This document shows, one piece after another, positions 30,950-42,612 of a stretch of 64,000 bases of DNA (the stretch's first letter is position 1; every line of letters starts with the position of its first letter). Both the position numbers and the translations under genes were made by a program. The notes under the pieces are model-generated. The model was not told the DNA's origin. It made no database searches and saw nothing but the letters and a program-made list of their open reading frames with translations. Source of the stretch: Allolobophora icterica (taxonomy: Eukaryota; Annelida; Clitellata; Crassiclitellata; Lumbricidae); NCBI GenBank assembly GCA_963556255.1, contig OY744616.1, positions 32,859,616 through 32,923,615 on the forward strand, written 5' to 3'.

Positions 30950-31781
30950 CAGGGTGCGGCAAAATAAAGTAATCCCCTGCAGTGTGTTGCAAATTCTGTA
31001 GCAACCGCTTAGAATTTTTATATAAAACTTGGTAATGATATTGTCTGTTCACATCTACATATAACTTCCAAATGTTATTTAACAATCTTGAAATATGACA
31101 AAGTTATGTTATTTCAAACACGACACCCCCCACGATTTTACATGGTTAAAAATAGTTACTTTGTAAAGAAACAAGAAAAATAAATGGTACAACTTGAAAT
31201 ATTTTTACAACAAAGCTTTACGAATTGCACTTTCAATTTTACATTAAGTGTTCAAAGTGTCCACCATTGGCCTGCACGCATGCCTTCAGCCGTTTGGTAA
31301 AGTTCTTGATGGCCTTGTTGATCGGCGCCTGTGGCATATCGTCCCATATTGACTGCAAAGCGGCTTTCAACTCGGCGATTGTCTTTGGCTTCGGCTGGAG
31401 TTTGTGATACCTTTCCAGCATGGCTCCCCACACGTGATAGTCAAGGGGGTTGAGATCTGGGGAATTTGGTGGCCACTGGTCCTTCTCAATGATCTCAGGA
31501 CAGTTTGCGTGCAGCCACTCCTGCCCTGTTTTTTGTTTTCATAATAAATGCTACAGTACAACCAATAACGCAACCGTAAAATTTGCACGTTATAAAGCGT
31601 GGGCTTGTCTCTGTTCAAATAGCATAACTTAGTCAATTGTTGTGATAATATAATGTAATTTGGCAATTGTACGTAGATATGAATGACCAATGGCCGTGTA
31701 AATTTTCTTATAAAAATCCAACTTCGTTCTTGAGATATCAACCAAACACTGCAGGGGATTACTTTATTTTGCCGCACCCTG
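30950..31781. mobile_element. Internally deleted mariner-type transposon with 36-bp perfect termini
   Basis: Arms 30950-30985 and 31746-31781 are perfect inverted copies beginning CAGGGTGCGGCAAAATAAAG. TA flanks both ends (30948-30949 and 31782-31783), the standard mariner target duplication. Length is 832 bp. The minus strand carries the 3' part of a transposase; the 5' part is replaced by AT-rich sequence. Confidence 0.92.
31239..31527 (-). pseudogene. Mariner-family transposase, C-terminal fragment
   Basis: Reading down from about 31527, the frame encodes GQEWLHANCPEIIEKDQWPP then NSPDLNPLDYHVWG and ends near GGHFEHLM before a stop at 31239. The NSPDLNPLD motif contains the third acidic catalytic residue (Asp, as in mariners, rather than Glu of Tc1). 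The first two catalytic residues are absent, so it cannot act alone. Confidence 0.85.
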
Positions 31782-32339
31782 TATTTCATATGCATTAACG
31801 TAACACCGGAAGCCTTTGCTGACTGTCCAGACCAGAGGTGAAAAAAGCTTTTTCGGATTTTGCTTTAAACAACAGCAAAAAGAAAACCACAAAATTTGTT
31901 TTTGTTTAAAAAATAAATTTCTTATTTTTGTAGAAGTTATTATAGGCCTAATAGCATTGATTAAATGATTTTAAATTTTCGGAAATCGCAACTGAATTTA
32001 CTGAGTTGGAACTCTTGTTCATGTCATTTTTCATGATTTTTATGATCCGAAATCAGAAAAACCTAAAAACAACCAAAACAACAAAAACCATAAAACCAAA
32101 AAACCGAAAAAACAACAACAAACAACGTTTAATCTTGAAAAAACTTTTTTTGCACCTCTGGTCCAGATCCCATGCCCCACCAATATTTTGCTACTCCAAT
32201 ATTTTGCCCACCAATATTTTGGACAAGTTTACACCCCTGTCCTTATTCCTCATCATCTGTGTTCCTGGTCCTCTATTTCGTTAACTGCATGTATCAGCGA
32301 TATTTGTGGATTTTGTGAGGTATTTAAAAATGTACTACA

Positions 32340-33930
32340 CTAAGTGTATTTGACTCTTCAGTTGTTCCTGCCATGTTATTGGCTTCCTGTTAAATTCAGA
32401 ATAAGATTTAAACTGGCCTGCCTTACCTATAAAACCCTCACAATGAGCACTCTCACCTACCTTCAACCACTACTCTCTCCTTATCTTACCCCATGCAGTC
32501 TGTGATCTTCTTGTACATGAGTTTTAGTTCAGCCTCGATGTTGCACTGTGATTAGGGTTGCCAGACGTCCGGCAAAAGGAGGACATGTCCTCCTTTTTGG
32601 CCTCATGTCCTCTGTCCGGCAGGCAAAGCTAAAGCCTGGAAAATGTCCTGCTTTTTGTATGTTTGTTGTTAGGCACTTAGTGATGTGAGCGTGAAATATT
32701 TCATTTGAAATATTTCATTTCTGACAGTTTTTTTTGAAATATTTCAATGACCAAAAAAAACATGTTTTTTTACATCTCTATGAATAACAATGAGGAAATC
32801 TTGTAACTGACAGATTTTAGCAGTATAATTACTATTAATGATGGTTTACTCTGTCTGACTGATAGTACTATTTATGTTTGTGTTCTAAGTTGTATTCTTA
32901 GAACTTTTTGTAAAATTTTGTTCGCCGGATTATTATTGAGTCTAGTTGACATAGTATTTGTCATTTATAATTTGTCTTGTAAAGTCACTAAAGTGTTTCG
33001 AATTCTATACGATTGACTGTGTCCTAGGCTAGCCTCCTAGGCTAGCAGAATTTAGCTAAAATCACATTTATTTCATTTATGACAAAACAACTGATTAATA
33101 ATAAATGTTAAGCATAACAATGAACAATAACATCTACTTTATTAGATCAAACTGTAATTTGTGACATTTGGTGAATAAAATATGTTTTTCAACATATAAT
33201 GTAACTCTCATAAAAGTCATTCTTAAAAACAGGTAATTAGAAATAAATTGAGTATCTCGAGGATGGTCATCACTAACACAATAATGCATATATTATGTAA
33301 TATGAGAGAAATAAATAAACTGTTATTATGGTTGTAATTAGTTGTAAAATGTAAAAAAAAACTAATTTCAAATGTTTCAAAGGAAACTGAAATATTTCAA
33401 ATAAAACTGAAATATTTCATTGAAATATTTCAACACCAAAAAAAACATGTTTTTTTTACATCTCTATAGGCACTATTGGCTATTATTTTGTGGCTGTTTT
33501 TAACGACTTTACAAGCTATCTAATCTATTTATTTATTTATTTCTTTTATTGCAGCTTTATTTCCAGATGTTTCTAGTCCATGATCTGAGTAATGTTACAC
33601 AATGTATCTATGGTCAAAGTGACTTCGTTTCTTGGTTACTTAGGAGACTCTCTGACTCCGGAGTGAAACATTCAATGCGTCCTCCTTTGTCCTCCTTTCC
33701 GGCTTTCTGTCTCCTGCTTTGGCTACCCTTGTGTCTGGCAACCCTAACTGTGATTGTCTCTCATGCATTTCATGTTGCTGCTCCAAAGGAATGGAACCGA
33801 CTACCAATGTTTCTCCGATGCTCTTTTTCTTCCTTAAAAAACGCCTCAAAATTCAATATTTCTCGTTGGCTTTCAAGAATTTGGATATATCTAACATCTC
33901 TTCACCTGGCAAAGTCTGACTAACCGCACC
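32340..33930 (+). mobile_element. LINE 3' fragment split by a hAT element
   Basis: The left part (32340-32552) has broken frames like a CR1/L2 C-terminus. The right part (33747-33930) continues with TVIVSHAFHVAAPKEWNRLP, the matching end. Removing 32553-33746 plus one 8-bp duplication restores contiguity of the nucleic acid repeat. Confidence 0.65.
32553..33746. mobile_element. Non-autonomous hAT element (1194 bp)
   Basis: Begins TAGGGTTGCCAGAC and ends GTCTGGCAACCCTA, flanked by a perfect 8-bp duplication ACTGTGAT (32545-32552 and 33747-33754). Inside, two near-identical direct segments containing CCAAAAAAAACATG plus a T run and ACATCTCTAT lie at about 32750 and 33437, next to repeated GAAATATTTCA motifs, suggesting another nested element. 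Confidence 0.9.
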
Positions 33931-34559
33931 TCCGATTCGTACTTCTGTGATCTTGCGCACATTAAAAATATTTGTAATAATAATAATAATGTGAATGGTC
34001 TCTCCCTCTCTCTCTCACTCTCCCCCATCAGTCTCCATTTATGGTCCTCTATTTCACTAACTCCATGTATGCATCTCACACATCTAGACATCTCCATCCT
34101 CTCTATCCTTTCATGCTCCCTCAGCTTTCCTCTCTCTAGTTGGCTCCCTCCTCATACCTCTGGCTTCCTCCATCATTTCCTCCCTTCCATGCCCCGTCAG
34201 TTATCGTCTCCTTCTCTATCTATGCTTCCTTCCCATTTCTCTTCACGGTGTCTCTTATGAAATTTAGACCTGTCTCATTGCCGTTGATCTGTCACTTTCC
34301 ATTCTGCAAAGATGTCACAGTACAACAACTTTACAATGGATACTTTAAGAAAAATTTCTCATGAAAATCTGCCAAGTGAAACTTCAGCATTCACAGATTC
34401 CATGAAGCTGTTACGTACAACACCCCATCACCAGCACCAAATTTAACAGTACAGGCTCGTGTCTACATGCTGCCTTTACTGTTCACTCAGTGCTCACTCT
34501 CAGGCACTAAGACACTATATATATAATATATACACACACAATTACACATATTATAATTA
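33931..34559. other. Pyrimidine-rich intergenic sequence
   Basis: Long CT-rich runs (34000-34250) give spurious open frames. No gene or known repeat is recognised. Confidence 0.4.
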
Positions 34560-34688
34560 TTATGCATTTATAAAGTGCCACTATCTAATTACCAAAAACA
34601 TCAATAGATGGGAATGAGTACTTGTGAGTGAACGACTTTCACAAAGTCCTTACAGTAACCGTTTCAGGGGAGGCTCGAAACCATACTC
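34560..34688 (-). mobile_element. tRNA-derived SINE, family A, copy 3 (head replaced by a microsatellite)
   Basis: Shares the AGTGCCACTATCTAAT end and has the best B box of the family, GGTTTCGAGCCTCC, on the minus strand. Sequence homology stops exactly where the (ACAT)n array begins. Confidence 0.6.
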
Positions 34689-34984
34689 TACATACATACA
34701 TACATACATACATACATACATACATACATACATACATACATACATACATACATACATACATACATACATACATACATACATACATACATACATACATACA
34801 TACATACATACATACATACATACATACATACATACATACATACATACATACATACATACATACATACATACATACATACATACATACATACATACATACA
34901 TACATACATACATACATACATACATACATACATACATACATACATACATACATACATACATACATACATACATACATACATACA
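34689..34984. repeat. (ACAT)n tetranucleotide microsatellite
   Basis: About 295 bp of perfect ACAT/CATA repeats. All long frames reading YIHT or MYVC here are artefacts. Confidence 0.97.
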
Positions 34985-35330
34985 CCATCTCCAAGACCGG
35001 TGATGGCTTGACAGAATAAAAACCTGGAACTAGTTCCAATTATAACCTTCAAGCTGAATGTATACTTGTACATATGTACATAAGACACACGTGTATCTAC
35101 TGGAACATAAGCGTACCTAATGGATTGGGGCATTTTTACAACCTAATTTCAGAAACCACTTAGAAAAGCACATTAAAAATGACATGTATATTTGTCAACA
35201 TGTTCCTTTTCATGTATGAAGATAATCTACAGATTACAGAACCAATCATAAATCACATTTCTCAGCCAAAGTTCCCTCTAAAGCTGCACATAATGTGTTG
35301 CAGTTTTGTGACTTCATGCACCACAGAACA

Positions 35331-35500
35331 TGGGGGGACGCGGTGGTGTAGGTTGGTGCCTTGTAACCGCAGGGTCGCAGGTTCGAATCCACCTCAAGCC
35401 ACTGTGTAGTGACCCAAGTGCTTCTGAATCGTTGCTTCGATCTTATCAACTGTCTACGAAATATGGCACTCTAATCTCCAGTATTTATTTATTTATGGTC
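35331..35500 (+). mobile_element. tRNA-derived SINE, family B, copy 1
   Basis: GACGCGGTGGTGTAGG head, B box GGTTCGAATCC (35380-35390), then CCACTG(T/C)GTAG(T/C)GACCC, GAATCGTTGCTTCGATCTTA and a (TTTA)n tail. The copy at 60560-60734 is on the other strand and is about 90% alike. Confidence 0.8.
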
Positions 35501-35662
35501 ACACAGTGTAAAGCCATCCAATAATAACTTTCCATGCACCAAAGAGAAGTAAAGAAACCTGTGCACAAAGCTTTTGGCTTAGATGGAATGGTGGTTTCAG
35601 CCCCCAGTTGGCTTCACTGGCTGAATCTCTGGTCTCTATTCAGCTTCATTACTTACTCTCAC

Positions 35663-35838
<176 letters not shown>

Positions 35839-36427
35839 AATACACAAAGTTTCCAGAAATGTAAATGGTTCAAACTGTATAACCAAAGCAAAAGTTTTAA
35901 CTCTTAACTATCCAAACAACACCTCCATAATTCAATCCTTACACTGGCTCCCAGTTTTAAATCTGTCTCAGTTCATTAAGCATCATATTCAAAGTCTGCC
36001 AACCAATATCTCTTCTTTTCAGAACCATAATTACTCTACCTAACCATCAGAAATTTTAACTCTTGCTACATGTCAAGAACTTTCTTCTTTGCTCACTTAA
36101 GACACAGATTCATGAACATTCTATCTGACCATCAGAAAATTAGACTATTGCTATACTCGGAAACATGACAGTACTAGGTTCATCCCTGGTCTCTGCCACT
36201 TGTCTGAAGTCATTGCTGGCCAGGTTTAAGTCTCATCTATTTTATCTTGCTTGGCTGCCACTGTGCCACATAATCTGCTCCAGTCTGGCTGGTCCTGGTT
36301 TGCCATGGAACGAAGCTGTGTCTGACCAAATATTTATAAGCAGATAAGTACTCCTGGCCCACATATACCACATAACCAGTTCCAGTCGACATGAACTCAT
36401 CTGTACTTTCCATATTTAGTGACCAAC

Positions 36428-36825
36428 TAATACCAAGTACAAGTACTCTAAGTTCAAAGACATGAGTTCATATGCACTGGAGTACTCTAAGTTCAAAGGT
36501 GTGAGGTCATATGTACTGAAGTAGGATTCATGTACAAGAATTGTAAGTTCAAAGGTGTGAGTTCATATGTACTGGAGTATGATTAAAGTACAAGTACTCT
36601 AATTTCAAAGGTGTCAGTTCATATGTACAGGAGTAGGATTCAAGTACAAGTACTCTAAATTTAAAGGTGTGAGTTCATATGTATAGCAGTAGTATTCAAG
36701 CACAAGTACTGTTAAGTTCAAAGGTGTGAGTTCATATGTGCTGGTGTATGATTCAAATACGAGTGCTCTAAGTTTAAAGGTGTGAGTTCATATGTACTGG
36801 AGTAGGGTTCAAGTACAAGTAATAA
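36428..36825. repeat. Minisatellite of about 60-bp units
   Basis: Around seven units share CAAGTACAAGTACTCTAA, GTTCAAAGGTGTGAG and TTCATATGTACTGGAGTAGG. Unit borders drift by a few bases. Confidence 0.85.
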
Positions 36826-39800
36826 GTACTACAATTCTGTTAACAACTAAAGTAGAAAAGAACATGTTGCTACTCTTACTACGATACACATAATTATAAT
36901 TGTAACAGTGACAATTTACATACCATTTACAAGCAACTTCTAGGATGCTGTCCAATGTCAGCTGTCAGCACATATGCTAATAGTTACATAGTACTAAGCA
37001 GGTTTTCAACTGTCGTTTAAAAGCTACCAATACCCAACATTGCCAACAATTTGACAAATGTTTAGGTCGTATTAACGTTATTGCATTTCGCCATGGCACA
37101 ATATAAGCATAACTGCACATTAGCTAATTTCTGTTGCTGCCCTACCTGGCTAAAACGTCTATGACCATTGTATCCAACAAGCTGTGAAGTTAACACCTGC
37201 TCCATTTGAACAATGAATCACACCAACATCCGCCCACCACACACCGAATGCAATCGAAGCAGCAGCCCAAAAACATTGCCAAGTAGCATATTTCAAATGA
37301 GCCATTGTCATCTCATTAATGAATAAACTGTAGCATGAGCAGATATTTAAGTATCAGCTAATATCTATGCAAAGTTGTCAAGATCAAAAGTCAACAGTCT
37401 AGAGCTACATGCAGATTAACCAGAGCAATGTGCATGTGAAAATTGCAGGCCTGTCCAACCTGGTGGTGGGAAACAGCAATTGCAACGCGGCTATTCTAGT
37501 CCATGACGTAATACCACCTGTTACATCGCAGCCGTGTGACCTACTAATCCACGCAATGAAGCCAATGACCACGCAGATGTTCTATGCATTTATGACTTAC
37601 GGAATGTGCAAGACACAGAAATCCCTTCAGGCTGCGTAATGCCTCGGCTTTTCAGGTGAACCAATAATTAATTTATGGCAATGTTGACTGCAACAAAAAT
37701 CCAACAAACAAAGGACATATGGATTTCTATCTCCTACCATCAAGTCTACACTTTGCTTTGCTTGAACTAGCCGACACATGCAAATCAGCTTTCCATCAAT
37801 ATGAAGATGTGATAACCTGTGCATCCCACTCAATCTTACTCCCCCGAAGACAAAGTTTATATCAGTCTCCTTTTACCAGATGTTTCTTCAAACTCGCTAG
37901 AAAGATCTGAGTAAAAAATTTAAAGTGTACTGTAAACATAAACGTTTTTCTAAACCGACCTTATGGCCTCGACCCTCCTAAATTTACTATGAATTGATCG
38001 GGGCGAGATCCTTCCCCACCACTGCCCCTTTGAATGGGTGCCACTCCTTTTAAGGTCCTCGTATTCGAACTGTGCCAGCCCAAGATTCAAGTCTCTGGTA
38101 AACACCTGTGCTTCTTCATGCACTGGTCCTTGTCCGTGAAATTCACTATGGCCAGCTTTGCAGGATCCTTCCAATTTTTCTCTTACTTCAGTTAGCCAAT
38201 TGAAAACTTATCTTTTTGCAGCTAATCGCACTTTTGAGGCAACTTCATATATTAGCTTACACTGGCTATCTTAAACAAACACCATCTAATCCAATCCAAC
38301 TGAAAAGTTCTGAACATGTTCAAACCAACTTCAATTGTTCCGGACCAAGTGTCCTCCTGTTATATACAATCTGTCCAATACAATCCGATCGATAAAATCC
38401 GATCGGATCTGATTGGACTAGATCGGGTTGGGGGTACGGCCAGCTAGAGAATCAACTAAATTCACTGTCTCAACCCCACATCGGTTTCCAACACACTTGA
38501 CTGCTGTAACTCACTTCTCACTGGTATCAATAAGGCAGATCTGCACAAGCTACAAATGGTTTAAACACTTTCTTGCTAGTCACACCAAATACCCTTTAAA
38601 ATCGTATGCTAGTATGGTATTTATTACACTGGCCTTGTAATTCACAAAGTACTACGCTTTAACCTGCCGACCAATCTGTGATACATGCTTACCCATGGAT
38701 CATAAAAATAGACATTACACTCGATCAATTTGACATAGTCACTATATTGCTGTGTCCCACACCCAAACATGTTGGGCTGTCAGGCTTTCTCTGTCAATTC
38801 TTTGACGTCAATCCTGAAGGTCTAAACTTAATACTTGTCTCTTTCTTGCATATCCAAGGTAGCCTGGCTTTCAGTTTCTCTGACCAATAGGATTTCAGCC
38901 AGGCTTCTCCATTAGATTAGGATTTTGGACTGTGATTCCAATTTAGACAATCATCAATTGATGTCGTGGGCAATATGATAAGGGCACTATAGAAGTTGAT
39001 ACATTACAACTAAATATATTTCATTTCTGAAAAATTATTAGATCAGACTTAACAGAAAACAATTAACTGACACTATAATAATGCATAATTATGCAACAGA
39101 TCATTTAATGGCTCATAAAAACCTATCTGCAGTCCAATCATTCCCAGACGTGGGCCACTCCCATACAAGATGTATACACATCCTCAGTAGGACATAAAAG
39201 ACTTGTCAATCTGCTGAGTCTTTCAAACCCTTACCTTACCTGCCTACCCATCATAAAACTGTGCTTAATAATGCCCTCCTTACCAAGATCAGAAGTGCAC
39301 ATATAAGTCATGCACCATGAAACATTGAGAACCAAACACTGGAAGAAGCAAGCTTATAGTTTCGAGCGAAAAAACACAGTCTCGAGCAAAGAAAAAGTCT
39401 CAGTGAGAGAAGACCATGAATTTCATGGGGTTAGTTTAATAAGAAATGAGGCAGTTCAAATGGTCCAAAAGAATGTGCCTTAACACAACCAAATGTGGGT
39501 AGACTCAAGTCAAGGTTGAAATGACAAAGATCAGAACTACACCTTAAGTTGCAACTGCTAACATTGGTTAGATAATCATGTAAGCAGCACCTCTGATACA
39601 TTCTTCAAAGGCATTAAATAAATATTTTGATACACATATATATATACACACGCGCGCATAACCTTCAAACAAAACAACTTGATTGCAATCATCATGTCCT
39701 GTTATAAATAGTACAATACAAAATAAAGCCGAGGTGAAAAAGCTGTTAAGAACACTCGTCGATAATGTACAATGGCCTAAAACACCTGACAAATGAAGAC

Positions 39801-40530
39801 ACTTTGTTCTGAAAATTCTGGGCCACAGCAAGACAGCATTATCATCAAAACAATGGACATAATAAAGGCTCAGTGGAAAGGCCTCTACATAACAAAAGTT
39901 AGGTACAACAGAAAAGTGCCTATAGACATTTAGAACCATGTAAATATATATATATCCATAATCCATATAGCACCTCTGCTTGATGGCAGCCAAAGAAAAA
40001 CAAAAGAAACAGGACCTGAGCAATCCCTAACTATATATTATGAAGCTACGGAAGAAATGGCTACTCAGCATTCCCACTGCAGTGGTTCCAATACACAGAA
40101 TAAATACCTCTAAAACCCTTAAAATTCACGGAATGTTGTTATGTTTTGCTACCTAATTTCTGTCAATCTTCTGTTTATCTATTGTTGATTTTCTTACCTT
40201 GAGCTTGACTGGAGTCTTAAAGTCTGCATGGCTTATCAGAAAGAAGAGCATCTACACAGGCATGAATGCTTAGCATATAGATCAACCGGAGACAGTGTAC
40301 ACACAAACACCGAGTGTACACACATGAAAGACACTTGTAGCCATTCATTCATTTATGGTTGTGTATACTTATTTCAACAACAGCTGCATGCTAGGAATAA
40401 CATCAGCCTGTACACTGTAACAAGGCCATGCAGTTGCCACTTGGAGTAGTTTTCTGTGAGTGGTCTGCCATTAAAATAGCAACTTTTAAAGACAATCCAG
40501 TGTCCACCGGTTTCCAGTGCACAACAAACA
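36826..40530. other. Intergenic stretch, no supported gene
   Basis: Holds a dispersed repeat piece at 36850-37030 (also at 27340-27490, sharing AGTTACATAGTA and AGGTTTTCAACT) and a second dispersed repeat at 37965-38110. The open frame at 39568-40023 on the minus strand shows no domain, codon bias or homology I recognise. Confidence 0.45.
37965..38110 (-). repeat. Dispersed repeat, copy 1
   Basis: On the minus strand reads GGGTGGCACCCATTCAAA-like, GGGCAGTGGTGGGGAAGGAT and GAGGCCATAAGG motifs. An opposite-orientation copy lies at 41231-41385. Class unknown. Confidence 0.55.
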
Positions 40531-40795
40531 CCATCTAGAATAATAGATTACATTTCAAACACCAAAATCTAGAACAATAGATTACATATCAAACACCAAC
40601 ACCTAGAACAATAGATTACATTTCAAACACCAAAATCTAGAACAATAGATTACATATCAAACACCAAAATCTAGAACAATAGATTACATATCAAACACCA
40701 ACATCTAGAACAATAGATCACATATCAAACACCAAAATCTAGAACAATAGATTACATATCAAACATCAAAATCTAGAACAATAGATTACATATAA
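40531..40795. repeat. 34-bp minisatellite (about eight units)
   Basis: Unit: CACCAAAATCTAGAACAATA followed by GATTACATATCAAA. Units are nearly identical, so the array is young. Confidence 0.92.
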
Positions 40796-40804
40796 TCTAA
40801 TCTA

Positions 40805-41012
40805 CCAAATAATATTTGATAGTAATTATTTGTTATTTGGTAATTGGATAGTTGTTATTCGGTTATTATATAGTTATTATTTGGTATTGGATAGTAATCA
40901 TTTGGTTATAGGATAGTTATTATTTGGTTATTGGATAGTTATTATTTGGTTTAATATTGGCTAGTTAAGATTATCATTTGATAGTTATTATTTGGTTATT
41001 TCATAGTTAAGA
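40805..41012. repeat. Degenerate TATTTGGTTATTGGATAGTTA array
   Basis: About eight drifting copies of a 21-23 bp unit follow directly after the 34-bp minisatellite. Confidence 0.8.
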
Positions 41013-41079
41013 TAATCATCACTCGACAATTGACATCATCATTTGCAATTGGTCAAAAATACATCATGTCGTACGCAAG

Positions 41080-41225
41080 CATTCTCAGGTGGCCCTGGCT
41101 AGCCGGACCTTTGGCCCCTTTTCGGTCTTCTGTGAAACCTTTAAATTTTATGCTAACTTGATGAAATTTGTCAATCTGTTTTTACTTTGGTTACCAAATA
41201 AATGATTACTGTTACTGATATAATC
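41080..41225 (+). mobile_element. Probable LINE 3' tail
   Basis: Ends AATAAATGATTACTGTTACTG, a short tandem tail like those of CR1-class LINEs. The 5' limit is unclear. Confidence 0.35.
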
Positions 41226-41230
41226 TTAAC

Positions 41231-41385
41231 CAATACTCAGAGATTTAAATCTCGGGCTAGCTCGGTCCCAACACGGGGACCTTAAATGGCGTGGCACCCA
41301 TTCAAACGGGCAGCGGTGGTGAAGGATCTCACTCGATCAATTCATTGAAAAATGAGCAGGGTCGAGGCCATATATGGTCACTGTA
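41231..41385 (+). repeat. Dispersed repeat, copy 2
   Basis: Opposite-strand counterpart of 37965-38110, with GGCGTGGCACCCATTCAAAC and GGTGAAGGATCTCACTCGAT. Confidence 0.55.
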
Positions 41386-41459
41386 GAAAATCGCGTACAT
41401 TTACATACATCAGTAGACTGCCATCTAACTCAAACTACATAATATATATGTATATATAT

Positions 41460-41790
41460 GTATCAACGCAACCACTCCCCTAGCAGCGCCACCGGGCCAC
41501 TCCTGAAGGGTCCACATCATTGGAGTGTGTACGCACCGGGGCCGGGCCAGGAGGCATTAGCTAAGGAATTTAGTTAAGATTAGTTAAGATTATTCCTAGA
41601 ATTAATCCAAGGAAAACCAGCCATACATCTAGATGCTGTTACGTGGATACTGGGGTGACCCCGCTTAGCGGGATTGTATCCCTTTGGGGCCGCCCATTGC
41701 TACCAATAGCTAGTATAAGTCTAATTGTGCTTAAAAGTTGGAATTGTGATTTTGTTGTTATTGGTCGCAATAAACCTTTCTGATTTCTGA
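41460..41790 (+). mobile_element. LINE or SINE 3' end with TTCTGA tail
   Basis: A GC-rich body (GCACCGGGGCCGGGCCAGG at about 41530) leads to GCAATAAACC and a (TTCTGA)2 tail, a tail type seen in non-LTR retrotransposons. The 5' edge is approximate. Confidence 0.45.
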
Positions 41791-42486
41791 TATATATAAT
41801 TTAGTCTAATATGATCTTAGCTTATTCCAGACTTCACTAGAAAGATATCCCAAAAAACACACACCTAGTCTACACATGGGTCCCCTAGAACAGGTATAGA
41901 GTAGATACCCAGACTGTTACCAGACGGTTGGTTGTCTTGGAGAAAAATAGTGGGCATGCCGTAATATAATAAACACTCTTCATGCCATTAACCTCTTACA
42001 AGTGAAGTCATATCCTGCCATATAATCCTAAATTTAGCCTTGAAGCAAATACCTACATGCAGCATATAGATAAGTATGCTTTCTAAGAGTTGTTAAATAA
42101 TGTATTTAATGTCAACCACTTTGCAATATCTGCTGACTCAAGATTATAAAGTGTGGACTCGTCAATGCAACGTCGTCAAGGAACAAGCTTATTATACAGT
42201 GTGTAAACCAGAACACACGTAAAAACGAATAAAGCTGAAAAATGACTATTTAGCTCTACAATGCAGTTCTTCCGGTGCAATAATCACAATGGCTTGTTAA
42301 TTAAATAGCTTTCGGGACGTAACACCGCCTCACATTAAGCAGAATGGTGCGTATACCTGGCGTGCATAAATGAGTAAACACTGTACCTAGTTTTCTGACA
42401 GAGTCAAACTGACCCATCACAGTCTCATAATAAAACAGTAAATTGTCACGTACATGTACTTAACATTTACATATCAGGCACATAAC

Positions 42487-42612
42487 TATGCATGCACCCA
42501 CCACCAAACCCACACAAATATTTACACCCACCACCAAACCCACACAAATATGTAAACCCACCACCAAACCGACACAAATACGTACACCCACCACCAAATC
42601 CACACAACTATG
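42487..42612. repeat. Minisatellite of about 30 bp, four units
   Basis: Unit: CCACCACCAAACCCACACAA followed by ATATNTACAC. Confidence 0.9.

Noticed and set aside
34680..34984. CRISPR array
   Set aside because: Regular repeats in this window are microsatellites or minisatellites without unique spacers, in a eukaryotic genome.
34624..35133. Long frames on both strands with YIHT or MYVC repeats
   Set aside because: Translations of the (ACAT)n microsatellite.
39568..40023. 151-codon minus-strand frame
   Set aside because: Cys/Tyr/Phe-rich, no domain, AT-rich repeat context; no evidence for coding.
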